Assembly (NCBI RefSeq): GCF_000337895.1 | Contig: NZ_AOMA01000082.1 | Span: forward strand, 610 to 52,055 | Reading direction: 5' to 3' | DNA length: 51,446 bases | Origin: Halobiforma nitratireducens JCM 10879 | GTDB lineage: Archaea; Halobacteriota; Halobacteria; Halobacteriales; Natrialbaceae | In this document: positions 8,760 to 17,193 of the stretch, piece by piece | Numbering within the stretch: position 1 is the first letter of the stretch | How the letters are laid out: each line of letters opens with the position of its first letter | The notes under the pieces: model-generated | Databases searched by the model: none | What the model was told of the DNA's origin: nothing | Seen by the model: only the letters and a program-made list of their open reading frames with translations | Program-made: the position numbers and the translations under genes

Positions 8760-9530
8760 ATGGACGAACTCGAGATCGACGCGGTCGCCGAAGCGGAACT
8801 GGACGACCCCGTGCTCGTCGAGGGGCTGCCCGGCGTCGGACACGTCGGCAAGCTCGCGGGCGATCACCTGCTCGAGGAACTCGCGGGCGACAGCACGCTC
8901 GTTCGTCGTCTCTACTCCCGCGAGTTCCCGCCCAAGGTCAGCGTCGAGGATGGGGTCTCCGAGTTGACGTGTGCGGAGATACACGCCGTCTCAGTCGAGG
9001 ACGGTCGCGATCTGCTCGTACTGACTGGTGACCACCAGGCCCAGTCCAACACGGGCCACTACGTGCTGACCGACGCGATTCTCGATATCGCCGAGGAGTT
9101 CGGCGCGTCGGAGCTGTTCGCACTCGGCGGCGTCCCGACGGGCGAACTCATCGAGGAGTACGCCGTCGTCGGTGCCGTCAGCGACGAATCGATGTGCGAG
9201 CCGTTCGAAGAGGTCGGAGTCGAGTTCCGTGAAGACGAGCCCGCTGGCGGTATCGTCGGGGTCTCGGGGCTCCTGCTGGGGCTTGGCGAGCGCCGTGGCT
9301 TCGAAGCGGCCTGCCTGATGGGCGAGACCAGCGGCTACCTCGTCGATCCGAAAAGCGCCCGTGCGGTACTCGAGGTTCTCGAGGAACTGCTCGAGTTCGA
9401 ACTCGACTACGAGTCGCTCGACGACCGAGCCGAAGAGATGGAGGAAGTCGTCGGCAAGATCCAGGAGATGGAACAGCAACAGCAACAACAGCAGGTACCG
9501 ACCGACGACGATCTTCGCTATATCGGCTAG
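8760..9530 (+). CDS. PAC2 family protein (proteasome assembly chaperone-like)
   Basis: This soluble PAC2-domain protein has 256 aa. It begins with a conserved block (PVLVEGLPGVGHVGKLAGDH) and has the Gly-rich ALGGVPTGEL and GVSGLLLGLG segments typical of the family. Eukaryotic members assist 20S proteasome assembly; the archaeal role is inferred. The C-terminus holds an acidic coiled-coil-like helix, then a run of seven Gln. I chose the ATG at 8760, just after Nop10, so it is the last gene of the translation operon. Confidence 0.9.
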   Translation: MDELEIDAVAEAELDDPVLVEGLPGVGHVGKLAGDHLLEELAGDSTLVRRLYSREFPPKVSVEDGVSELTCAEIHAVSVEDGRDLLVLTGDHQAQSNTGHYVLTDAILDIAEEFGASELFALGGVPTGELIEEYAVVGAVSDESMCEPFEEVGVEFREDEPAGGIVGVSGLLLGLGERRGFEAACLMGETSGYLVDPKSARAVLEVLEELLEFELDYESLDDRAEEMEEVVGKIQEMEQQQQQQQVPTDDDLRYIG

Positions 9531-9602
9531 GGTCGGATTTCCTCGTCCCCCCAGTCGATCGCAGGTCCAAACGCTATTTTCTCTCGAACACCGACGCTCC
9601 GT

Positions 9603-10982
9603 ATGAGCGACTTTCGAGACGCGAACCGATACGACGTCGGCGTCGTCGGTGCGGGGCTTGCCGGTCTGACGGCGACACGAGAACTGGCCGAGGCGGGACT
9701 GGACGTGGTCGTCCTCGAGGCCCGCGGGCGCGTCGGCGGGCGTACTGTCGGGGAGTCGCTGTCGACCGGGGAAACGATCGACCGTGGCGCAGAGTGGATC
9801 GGAGCCGAACACGACCGCGTCCTCGCATTGGTCGAGGAGTTCGATCTCGAGCTCTCCGAGCAGTACGGGGACGGGCTCGACCGGGTCGCCGTAGCTGGTG
9901 ACCTGTTCGAACACGAGGATCGAGTCCAGGCGCTGCCGTCCGAATCGGCTACGGAGCTACGCGAGGCTGCAGACCGGGTCGAGTCGCTCCGTCGTGATGT
10001 CCCCTTCGAGACGCCCCGGGACGCACCCGAGGCCGACACGTGGGACGCGACGACGGTCGAATCCTGGAAACGAGAGACGATGGAGACCACAGCCGCACGG
10101 GAGGCGTTCGACGCGTTCGTTCGTGCGGAGTTCACCGTCGAGCCGAGCGAGATGTCGCTCCTGTACTTTCTGACGGCCGTCGACGCCGCCGGCGGACTCG
10201 AGCTGGCGACCGATTCCGTCAGTGTGACCCAGCAACACCGGCTCGTCGGCGGCAGCCAGCAGCTCTCGACGCGGCTGGCCGACGACCTCGAGGACGTGAT
10301 CGCGATCCGGCTGAACGAGCCGGTTCGCCGGATCGACCGACGCGGCGACGACGTGACGCTCGCGTCTGACGATGACACCTACGTCGTCTCGGACGCCATC
10401 GTCGCCGTCCCGCCGCCGCTCGTCGAGCGGATCGATCACGAGCCGCCGCTGCCCGCCCGGCGGCGAGGGCTGGGACAGCGTATGCCGATGGGTGCGGTGA
10501 TCAAGTTCGTCGCGGCGTACGAGAGCCCGTTCTGGCGCGCCGACGGCTACTCCGGTTCGGTGCTCGCGGCCGACGGAATCGTAGCCGAGGTCGCCGACGG
10601 AACCCGTCCGAACACGGATCGCGGACACCTCGTCGGGTTCGTCGCCGGTGCCGACGCCTTCGAGTGGAGCGATCGACCGCTCGCCGAGCGCCGGGAACGA
10701 GTACTGGACGACCTCGAGCGCTACTTCGGGACGCAGGCGGCGACCCCCCTCGAGTACGTCGACGAAGCCTGGTCGAAGACGCAGTGGTCGAGTGGTGGGT
10801 ACAACGCCGTGATGACACCGGGGACGCTGACGAGCTGTGGCGACGCGCTTCGGGAGCCAGTCGAGGGCGTCCACTGGGCGGGATCGGAGACGGCCCTCGA
10901 GGGACGTGGCTTCATGGAGGGGGCGATTCGGTCGGGAGAACGAGCCGCAAGCGCGGTTCTCGACGACGCTCGTGAGCAGTGA
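9603..10982 (+). CDS. FAD-dependent amine oxidase family protein
   Basis: This flavoprotein has 459 aa. The dinucleotide-binding fold is at residues 10-40 (DVGVVGAGLAGLTATREL, then VLEARGRVGGRT), followed by the family motif DRGAEWIG. The C-terminal FAD-contact motif is HWAGSETALEGRGFMEGAI. These features match the flavin monoamine oxidase/phytoene-desaturase superfamily, with the amine oxidase branch the better fit. The substrate is unknown. There is no signal peptide, so it is cytoplasmic. It lies 72 bp after the PAC2 gene and may have its own promoter. Confidence 0.88.
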   Translation: MSDFRDANRYDVGVVGAGLAGLTATRELAEAGLDVVVLEARGRVGGRTVGESLSTGETIDRGAEWIGAEHDRVLALVEEFDLELSEQYGDGLDRVAVAGDLFEHEDRVQALPSESATELREAADRVESLRRDVPFETPRDAPEADTWDATTVESWKRETMETTAAREAFDAFVRAEFTVEPSEMSLLYFLTAVDAAGGLELATDSVSVTQQHRLVGGSQQLSTRLADDLEDVIAIRLNEPVRRIDRRGDDVTLASDDDTYVVSDAIVAVPPPLVERIDHEPPLPARRRGLGQRMPMGAVIKFVAAYESPFWRADGYSGSVLAADGIVAEVADGTRPNTDRGHLVGFVAGADAFEWSDRPLAERRERVLDDLERYFGTQAATPLEYVDEAWSKTQWSSGGYNAVMTPGTLTSCGDALREPVEGVHWAGSETALEGRGFMEGAIRSGERAASAVLDDAREQ

Positions 10983-11072
10983 TCGGATACCGAGAGGGCG
11001 GACGCACCACAGGGGAGCGATTTGGGCCGCCCTCGGGTACGGTTCGGTCGACCGGCGGAGCAACCGGTAGAG

Positions 11073-11852
11073 CTACGCCTCGAGCACTTCGTAGGAGACG
11101 TCGGCGTCCCGGAGCACGTCGGTAACGCGGCCGACCGCGTCCGTCGTCGCAACCGCGGTGACCTCGAGCCCGCGTTCGGCGGCGTCGGCGGCGACCTCCC
11201 CGACGGCGAACGTGACCGCAGGGTCGGCGTCGACGTCCCGACAGGCGACGACCGCCTCGATACCGGTCGCGACGGTCACGTCGGCTCCATCGCAGGTTTC
11301 GACGACCGTTTCACGGTCGACGGCCCGGCTTCCGCCCGAGCGGACCGCAGGGACCTGCAACACCGTGACCGAACCGGGCTCGAGGTCGATGACGCCCTCG
11401 AAGCTCGTGACGCCGACGTCTGTCCCGGCGTCGGCGTCGGTCGTCGCGACGCCGGTAGCCGGCCCGTCGTCGCCGGGAGTCGCGTGAAGAAGACCGTCCG
11501 TGACCGAGAGGGACACGATGTCTCCCTCTTCGAGGTCCTCGGTTGCGATGGCAGCGTCTTCGCCCATCGCACCGAGAACGTCTTCGGTGACGTGATTCGC
11601 GAACCGCCGGACATCGCCGGCGGCCTGGAAGAGCCAGTCGACTCCTTCTTTGGTGACGCGGTAGCGCGACCGGCCTTCCTTCTCGACGAGACCGTCGTCG
11701 ACGAGTTCGCGGATGTACTCGCTGACGGCCTGGCTCGTAACGCCGACTTCCTCGGCGATCTCCCCCTGGCTCACCGCGGGCTGGCGCTCGGCGATCTGAA
11801 CGAGGATGCGAAACCGCGTCGCGGCCCGCTTGTTGTCGAGGACGTCGACCAT
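11073..11852 (-). CDS. winged-helix transcriptional regulator with C-terminal sensor-like domain
   Basis: This 259-aa protein starts MVDVLDNKRAATRF. The N-terminal winged helix has recognition region SQGEIAEEVGVTSQAVSEYIREL and wing EGRSRYRVTKEG (residues about 1-75). The C-terminal 150 residues are acidic and beta-rich, and may bind a ligand. It resembles a haloarchaeal MarR-like family, but the effector is unknown. I chose the ATG at 11852 because the ORF ahead of it has no conserved features. It is convergent with the amine oxidase and divergent from the geranylgeranyl reductase gene, which it could regulate. Confidence 0.85.
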   Translation of the reverse strand: MVDVLDNKRAATRFRILVQIAERQPAVSQGEIAEEVGVTSQAVSEYIRELVDDGLVEKEGRSRYRVTKEGVDWLFQAAGDVRRFANHVTEDVLGAMGEDAAIATEDLEEGDIVSLSVTDGLLHATPGDDGPATGVATTDADAGTDVGVTSFEGVIDLEPGSVTVLQVPAVRSGGSRAVDRETVVETCDGADVTVATGIEAVVACRDVDADPAVTFAVGEVAADAAERGLEVTAVATTDAVGRVTDVLRDADVSYEVLEA

Positions 11853-12062
11853 ATCGAACGCTTTTGGCGAGCGGAGCAAAAAGGTACGCGGTCGCCGGTC
11901 GGGGAACGGACGCCGTTTCGGGTTCCGTTCGAGCCCGCCCTCGTGCGAAAACGGAATCGATTCGAATCAAGGGCCGATGGAGTTCTTTTCCCGACACATA
12001 CTATATTTGATATCGGAGATCGACCGAACAGACTAATTAGGCTTCGAGATAGTTCGGAGGTT

Positions 12063-13316
12063 ATGAACGACCGCTACGACGTAGTGATCGCCGGTGCCGG
12101 TCCCGCCGGCGGACAGTGTGCGCGCGACCTCGCGACGAGAGGCTACGACGTCGTCGTCCTGGAAACCGAGTCCGAAGACGGATTCCCCCGACAGAGCAAC
12201 AAGTCGACGGCTGGGACGTTCCCGTCGATGATGGCATCGTTCGGTATCCCCGACGATGTCGTGATGCAGTACACAGACAGCGTCGTCCTCGAGTCGCCGA
12301 CGGACCATTACGTCCGGGAGCAACCCGGTGCTGTCCTCGAATTTGCCGACTTCAAACGCTTCCTCGTCGAGGACAGCCGCGACGACGGTGCGGAGTATCG
12401 GTTCGGCGCGCGCGTGACGGGTCCGATCATGGAAAACGGCGAGATCGTCGGTGTCGAGTACAACGGCGACGAGGAAGTGTACGGCGACGTCGTCATCGAT
12501 GCGACGGGGCCGAGCGCCCCGCTGGCGAAAAAACTGGGGGTTAGCGAACTCGAGCGCAAGAACCACGCGGTCGGCATCGAGTACGAACTCGAGGGAATCG
12601 ACATCGACCGCCCCGGTTTCGCGGACCTCCGGGACGCGATGATGCTGCGTCTCGACCACGAGATCGCACCAGGCGGCTACTCCTGGATTTTCCACACCGG
12701 TGCGGACACCGCCAAGGTCGGTCTCTGTTACATCCAGAACGGCTACCACCAGCGGTACGCCAAAGACGGCTACACCATCGACGACTACCTCTCACACTGG
12801 CTCGAGACCGATCCGCGGTTCCGGGAAGCCGAACGTATCGAGGGCAAGCAACACCGCGGTTCGGCACATATCCAGATGCCAGGAGCGATGCATACGGATC
12901 GGTTCATGGCTATCGGCGACACCGTGCCGACGGTCGATCCGCTCTGGGGTGAGGGTATCAACAAGTGCATGCAGTCGGGACGGATGGCCGCCGCCGCGGT
13001 CGATAGCTGTCTCAAACACGGCGACCTCGAGCCGACCGCGGAGAACCTCGAGGTCTACGAGACGCTGTGGCACCGCGAGGTCGCGCCGAACATGCAAAAG
13101 CGGCTGCTGATGACAAAACTCCTGTATCTCGCCGAGAACGAACGGTACGACCAGTTGATGGCCGACCTCGGTCGGCTCGACGACAACACCCTGGCGAAGG
13201 CAAACCGGGGCGATATCGGAGCGATCCTCAGACTGCTCGAGGCCGGTGATCTGCCGATGCTCGCGACGTTCGCTCGACGGGAAATCGGCCTCGATACGCT
13301 GCGGTCGCTTTTCTAA
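12063..13316 (+). CDS. geranylgeranyl reductase family FAD protein
   Basis: This flavoprotein has 417 aa. The N-terminus is YDVVIAGAGPAGGQCARDLA with VVVLETES, followed by FPRQSNKSTAG; DATGPSAPLAKKLG and the late GDTVPTVDPLWGEGINKCMQSG FAD motif follow. These match geranylgeranyl reductases, which saturate isoprenoid chains of archaeal lipids or quinones. The start codon sits about 27 bp after a TATA-like taattagg, suggesting a leaderless transcript. Digeranylgeranyl-glycerophospholipid reductase is the likely activity, but paralogues act on other isoprenoids. Confidence 0.88.
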   Translation: MNDRYDVVIAGAGPAGGQCARDLATRGYDVVVLETESEDGFPRQSNKSTAGTFPSMMASFGIPDDVVMQYTDSVVLESPTDHYVREQPGAVLEFADFKRFLVEDSRDDGAEYRFGARVTGPIMENGEIVGVEYNGDEEVYGDVVIDATGPSAPLAKKLGVSELERKNHAVGIEYELEGIDIDRPGFADLRDAMMLRLDHEIAPGGYSWIFHTGADTAKVGLCYIQNGYHQRYAKDGYTIDDYLSHWLETDPRFREAERIEGKQHRGSAHIQMPGAMHTDRFMAIGDTVPTVDPLWGEGINKCMQSGRMAAAAVDSCLKHGDLEPTAENLEVYETLWHREVAPNMQKRLLMTKLLYLAENERYDQLMADLGRLDDNTLAKANRGDIGAILRLLEAGDLPMLATFARREIGLDTLRSLF

Positions 13317-13697
13317 CGGCTGAGTTTCGAAGAGCGATAATTTGCCGTTCCGGACCCACGGTGGATGCCGACAAGCGGTCTGGACCGGTTCGCTCGGGTC
13401 GCAGTTTGCCGACGGCCGCCGACATCGATGGGGCCGCCGTCGCTTTTTCGGCGGCGGGCGGGAGTTCGAAACCGAAAACAGCAGGGGGTGACGTTTTGCA
13501 ACGCTACCCGGGCGAACTTCCGATACTGATTCTCCACCGGTTTTAAAATGTCTAATGGTTCCTGAGAGTGTTTTATGTTTTTATGAAACGACACGAAACG
13601 ACTGACAAGCGGCGTCAGTCGTGAAACAAAATGAATCACAGCTAATGATATATCCGTTATATGGGATCGAACCTGCAAGGGGTGAGTGAGTCGAATC
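13317..13697. other. intergenic region, AT-richer, no gene seen
   Basis: About 380 bp with lower GC than its neighbours. Short frames exist but none has haloarchaeal protein character. The TATA-like gttatatgg at about 13654-13662 lies some 35-45 bp before the start at 13698 and is a plausible promoter for the small-gene operon. Confidence 0.6.
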
Positions 13698-13943
13698 ATG
13701 TTGCCGACCCCGAATACGGATCCTCACGCTCGCCCCGCCGCCCGGCGAGTGGCGACCGTCGTGAGCGAATCCGTCCTCCCTCCGGTTCGAGCGATCGCGT
13801 TCTGGACGACGATTCTGCTGCCCATGCTGGCTTTCGTCGCGCTCGCGACGGGAGTCGCGTCGATTACGCTGCCGACTGCGATCGGATTCCTCGCGGCGTA
13901 CAGTGCGTGTGCAATCGTCGGTCACAGTCACAGTCCCCACTAA
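13698..13943 (+). CDS. small two-helix membrane protein
   Basis: I recognise no family. This 81-aa protein has a charged N-terminus of about 30 residues and two hydrophobic helices (FWTTILLPMLAFVALATGVA and TAIGFLAAYSACAIVG), ending in His-rich HSHSPH. An alternative GTG start lies four codons upstream at 13686. It is followed after 7 bp by the next small gene, so the two are probably one operon. Confidence 0.7.
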   Translation: MLPTPNTDPHARPAARRVATVVSESVLPPVRAIAFWTTILLPMLAFVALATGVASITLPTAIGFLAAYSACAIVGHSHSPH

Positions 13944-13950
13944 CACAATC

Positions 13951-14232
13951 ATGAGTACGAGCGCATCCCAAACCCAGACCCAGACCCAGTCCGAGTCTCA
14001 AACCAGCCGTTCCTCCAAAGCACAGCGTCTCGTCGACTACTTCAAGAACGAACTCGAGCGCAAGTCCGGAGACCTCTACGTGAAAGGTAAGTTCATCGCG
14101 GACGATGTCGATCTGTCGCCGAAAGAGATCGGCGCGTTGATGGTCCAGTTGCAGGATTCGGTCGACGACCTCGAGATCGAGAAGTGGTCGTACACGTCCG
14201 CAACGACCTGGCGGGTCTCGGACGGGTCGTAA
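13951..14232 (+). CDS. small conserved haloarchaeal protein (DUF7123-like, wHTH-like)
   Basis: This 93-aa protein has a Ser/Thr/Gln-rich N-terminal tail (SQTQTQTQSESQTS) and a compact C-terminal domain. The domain reads KAQRLVDYFKNELERKSGDL, then LSPKEIGALMVQLQD and WSYTSATTWRVS. The pattern looks like a small winged-helix fold and resembles haloarchaeal DUF7123 proteins from memory. It is soluble and has no catalytic motif. It is the middle gene of three coupled small genes. Confidence 0.78.
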   Translation: MSTSASQTQTQTQSESQTSRSSKAQRLVDYFKNELERKSGDLYVKGKFIADDVDLSPKEIGALMVQLQDSVDDLEIEKWSYTSATTWRVSDGS

Positions 14233-14235
14233 CCG

Positions 14236-14388
14236 ATGGGAGTACGACAGCCCTCCGACACGGTGTCGATTTCCACGTCCCCGCTTACGGACGACGAACG
14301 CGCCCAGGCCGCAGCCGAGGCCGTCGAGCAAGTCGCCGCGACGCTCGAGTCGCGGTCTGCCAAGCGCACGCAAGTAGATTGCGAATAG
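14236..14388 (+). CDS. very small acidic protein, 50 aa
   Basis: An ATG lies 3 bp after the previous stop and opens a 50-aa frame. It reads from MGVRQPSDTVS through LTDDERAQAAAEAVEQ to a TQVDCE end. The codon pattern and Ala/Glu-rich helix look like a genuine haloarchaeal protein, and tight spacing suggests translational coupling. Function is unknown. Confidence 0.6.
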   Translation: MGVRQPSDTVSISTSPLTDDERAQAAAEAVEQVAATLESRSAKRTQVDCE

Positions 14389-14434
14389 GTCCTCCAGAAA
14401 CCTCGGGAAACGGCCCTCCAAGCACCGGCTGCCG

Positions 14435-15181
14435 TTAGACGCGTTCCGGTAGCCAACCGCCGTCGACTTCGACGTTCTCGCCGCTGACGTAGTCCGTCTC
14501 CGGATCGAGGAAGAAGTACAGCGGCTGGATCAGATCTTCGTAACTCGCAGGTCGATCCCGTGGGAGCTCCTCGGGGAATACGTCGGAGTTTTCGACGACG
14601 TACGGCGAGATGGCGTTGACGGTGATCCCGTCGTCTTGCGTATCGGCAGCGAGCATACGAGTGAACATCAAGACGCTCGCTTTCGCGGCGAAGTACGGGA
14701 AGTTCCGCGGGCTCACCAGCCCCGTCTCCGAGGACGCGTACCCGACGTTGACGATCCGGGCATACTCGGTTTCCTCGTCGCGCATCGCCGGCAGCGCACG
14801 CTTCGAGCAGAGGTAGGTTCCGTCGACGTTGGTCGCAAAGACCCGCTTCCAGGTCTCGAACTCGAGGTCGTCCCAGTGGGTGGGGGCGAAATCGCCGACG
14901 TTGTTCACGAGGACGTCGACGGTTCCGAGTTCGGACTCGATCGCCGAGAACAGTTCGTCGACGCTATCGGGGTCGGTCACGTCGGCCTGGACGGCCGTCG
15001 CTGCTTCGGCTCCCCGCTCGCGGGCCGCGTCGGCAACGTCCTGGGCGGCGTCCGAACTGGTGTGATAGTGGACGGCGGTTTTCGCGCCACAGTCGGCCGT
15101 CGCCAGGAGGAGTTCGCGGCCGACGCCTTTCGCGCTGCCCGTGACGAGTACGGTCCGGTTCGAGAGGTCTGGTCCGTCCAT
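14435..15181 (-). CDS. short-chain dehydrogenase/reductase (SDR)
   Basis: This classical SDR oxidoreductase has 248 aa. The cofactor motif is TGSAKGVG at about residues 13-20, the structural motif NNVG near 90, and the catalytic YFAAK with an upstream Ser-Ser (YASSET). The C-terminus has SGENVEVDGGWLPERV, typical of FabG-like enzymes. The ATG at 15181 gives the family's usual length; upstream codons lack conserved content. Substrate is unknown; NADP use is not certain from sequence. Confidence 0.88.
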   Translation of the reverse strand: MDGPDLSNRTVLVTGSAKGVGRELLLATADCGAKTAVHYHTSSDAAQDVADAARERGAEAATAVQADVTDPDSVDELFSAIESELGTVDVLVNNVGDFAPTHWDDLEFETWKRVFATNVDGTYLCSKRALPAMRDEETEYARIVNVGYASSETGLVSPRNFPYFAAKASVLMFTRMLAADTQDDGITVNAISPYVVENSDVFPEELPRDRPASYEDLIQPLYFFLDPETDYVSGENVEVDGGWLPERV

Positions 15182-15354
15182 GCCGGTGTGGTCGGCGAGC
15201 GCGTGGAAAAGTACCCCGGTCGCGGAACCCCGGTTCGAAACACAAACCGTCCGGGAGCGGGTCCGCCAACGGAATCGACGGTCCGGAAGGTCACACCCGG
15301 CGAAACGTCCACCGACAAGGGGTTTTACGTCACCCGGGCCGGTTACTGAGTGGT

Positions 15355-15813
15355 ATGACGGTAGCACTCGAGACGGTTCTTCTCGCCGTCGGTCCCGGTG
15401 ACGCCGATCGTATCGACGAACTCAGCGAGGCGGTACTCGAGGTCGCCGCGCCCGCCGACGCGACGGTCGTCCTCGCACACGTCTTCACCGACGACGAGTA
15501 CGACGAGGTGCTCGATCGCCTCGAGTTCGAGACTGGCTCCGACGTCGAACCCGACGAGGTCGCGGCCCGCCATTCGACGATCCGCGAACTCGGGAGCGAT
15601 TTAGCCGAACACGAAGTCGAGTACGACGTACGCGGGACCGTCGGTGATCACGGGCCCGCGATCGTCGACCTCGCGCTCGAGGCCGACGCGGACCGCGTGC
15701 TCGTCGGCGGCCGGCGACGCTCGCCGGCCGGGAAGGCGGTGTTCGGATCGACCGCCCAGGAGGTGTTGCTCTCGTCGCCGTGTCCGGTAACGTTCGTTCG
15801 CGGGAACGAGTGA
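15355..15813 (+). CDS. universal stress protein (UspA family)
   Basis: This single Usp domain has 152 aa. It starts TVLLAVGPGDADRI and has the C-terminal ATP-binding signature GGRRRSPAGKAVFGSTAQEVLLSSPCPVTFV. The G-2x-G-9x-G(S/T) pattern is recognisable, so it is probably a nucleotide-binding Usp. It is divergent from the SDR gene and 83 bp ahead of a second Usp gene. Confidence 0.9.
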   Translation: MTVALETVLLAVGPGDADRIDELSEAVLEVAAPADATVVLAHVFTDDEYDEVLDRLEFETGSDVEPDEVAARHSTIRELGSDLAEHEVEYDVRGTVGDHGPAIVDLALEADADRVLVGGRRRSPAGKAVFGSTAQEVLLSSPCPVTFVRGNE

Positions 15814-15896
15814 CGGTTCGGCGCGTCGCCCCGAACGCGGGTCGACACGTTCGACGACTCGAGGCTATTTAAGCGCCCCATCCCAAGGACCGACCG

Positions 15897-16520
15897 ATGT
15901 ACCACGACGTCCTCATTCCGACGGACGGGAGCGACGACACTCGGCGGTCAATCGAACACGGGTTGGCGATCGCCGAGCGGTTCGACGCGACCGTACACGC
16001 CCTGTCGGTCGTTCCGGAAGGCCCCCTCGGGCCCCTCGAGAGCGAGGAGGCGACGCCGGCGGCCCGGCGGGCGGTAGATCACGTCGAGTTCGAAGCCCGA
16101 CGGCGGGGCGTCGACGCCGTCACCGCTGTTCGACAGGGTGTCCCTCACGAGGAAATCCTCGCGTATGCGGACGCGGAAGGAATCGACGCCATCGTGATGG
16201 GGACGCAGGGTCGGACGGGAATCGACCGCGTCCTCGTCGGCAGCGTCACGGAACGGCTCGTTCGTATGGCCGACGTTCCCGTCGTCACGGTTCGGTTGGG
16301 TGACAAACTGCGGATCGACGACGAGGACGAGGCCGAACGGATCGCTCGCGACGCTCTCGAGGAACGTGGCACTCCCGCCCAGTCGGTTGCAGGATCGATC
16401 CACCGCGTCAGCGGTACCTGGCGAGTGCCGTTCGAGACCGAGGACGGGCCCCTCGAGGTCCGCGTCGACGGTGTGACCGAGGAGGCGGCGGTCGATTCGC
16501 TCGAGGCGGACGCGGAGTAG
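15897..16520 (+). CDS. universal stress protein with C-terminal extension
   Basis: This 207-aa protein starts MYHDVLIPTDGSDDTRRSI, a textbook Usp N-terminus. The ATP-binding motif is GTQGRTGIDRVLVGSVTERLVR near residues 101-122, and the domain ends around residue 135 with VPVVTVR. About 65 further residues form an added domain (SIHRVSGTWRVPFETEDGPLEVRV), which is unusual for a single Usp. A TATA-like ctatttaag lies about 25 bp before the start. Confidence 0.9.
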   Translation: MYHDVLIPTDGSDDTRRSIEHGLAIAERFDATVHALSVVPEGPLGPLESEEATPAARRAVDHVEFEARRRGVDAVTAVRQGVPHEEILAYADAEGIDAIVMGTQGRTGIDRVLVGSVTERLVRMADVPVVTVRLGDKLRIDDEDEAERIARDALEERGTPAQSVAGSIHRVSGTWRVPFETEDGPLEVRVDGVTEEAAVDSLEADAE

Positions 16521-16629
16521 TGGTATCGCTTTTCGACCTGGGATCGTGAGACCGTCGGACCGTCGGGGTCGGAGCAGGCACATGTTCGGGGCGAGTTTCT
16601 GGGCCGTCGATCCCCTACGTTCGACCGAG

Positions 16630-17190
16630 ATGAACCCGTTCTCGAGAGGCGCGACGGCGGACGGCGACGGTTTCGACGAAATCGCCGAGTTCGTTCCCGA
16701 GAACGTCCCGGACCCCGGGTCGTTTCTCGAGGGTCACGATCTGCTCGTCGACGAAGAGCACGTCGCGTTCCACGAACTGACCGAGGAGTTGTTCGAGGAA
16801 CGCGGCGTCTACGACGCGACCTTCGGCTACAACCTCGCGCGGCTCAACCTCGATCACCGCCATCCCGAGGCCGGTTACCGGTACGCCGTCGAGGCCGACG
16901 ATCCGACGGTTCTCCGGGCGGAGTTTACGCCGACGACCGAGTTTTGTCCCCAGGCCGACGCCCTCACGAAAGGTTCCTTCCGGGCCTGGAACGGACTCTC
17001 GGACCGTCACCAGTACGAGCTCGTTCGCGTTCGCGTTCGTCGCTCCCACCACCAGGCCGCGGGGCTCAACGACACGCTCGAGCGTCTGGAGAAACAGTTC
17101 CTCGAGACCGGACGGGTTCCGGGAGCGGAAGCGTCCGAGGAACGGGCGGACGACGACGAAGCGGGCGAACAGACACGATCGCCGTTCTGA
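16630..17190 (+). CDS. conserved haloarchaeal protein of unknown function
   Basis: I do not recognise the family by name. This soluble acidic protein has 186 aa from ATG 16630. It holds FHELTEELFEERGVYDATFG, an alpha-beta core with FTPTTEFCPQADALTKGSF, then HQYELVRVRVRRSHHQA and a charged tail. The CPQAD cysteine with nearby acidic and His residues faintly recalls proteins of the SufT/DUF59 type, which I cannot confirm. An in-frame ATG 48 bp upstream (16582) is a possible alternative start. It lies 3 bp before the frameshifted membrane protein gene, implying one operon. Confidence 0.7.
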   Translation: MNPFSRGATADGDGFDEIAEFVPENVPDPGSFLEGHDLLVDEEHVAFHELTEELFEERGVYDATFGYNLARLNLDHRHPEAGYRYAVEADDPTVLRAEFTPTTEFCPQADALTKGSFRAWNGLSDRHQYELVRVRVRRSHHQAAGLNDTLERLEKQFLETGRVPGAEASEERADDDEAGEQTRSPF

Positions 17191-17193
17191 TCG

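Noticed and set aside
7586-8851. 421-aa open frame on the minus strand
   Set aside because: It is antisense to S27e, aIF2-alpha and Nop10, and its Val/Leu/Asp-rich composition is typical of the mirror of GC-rich genes.
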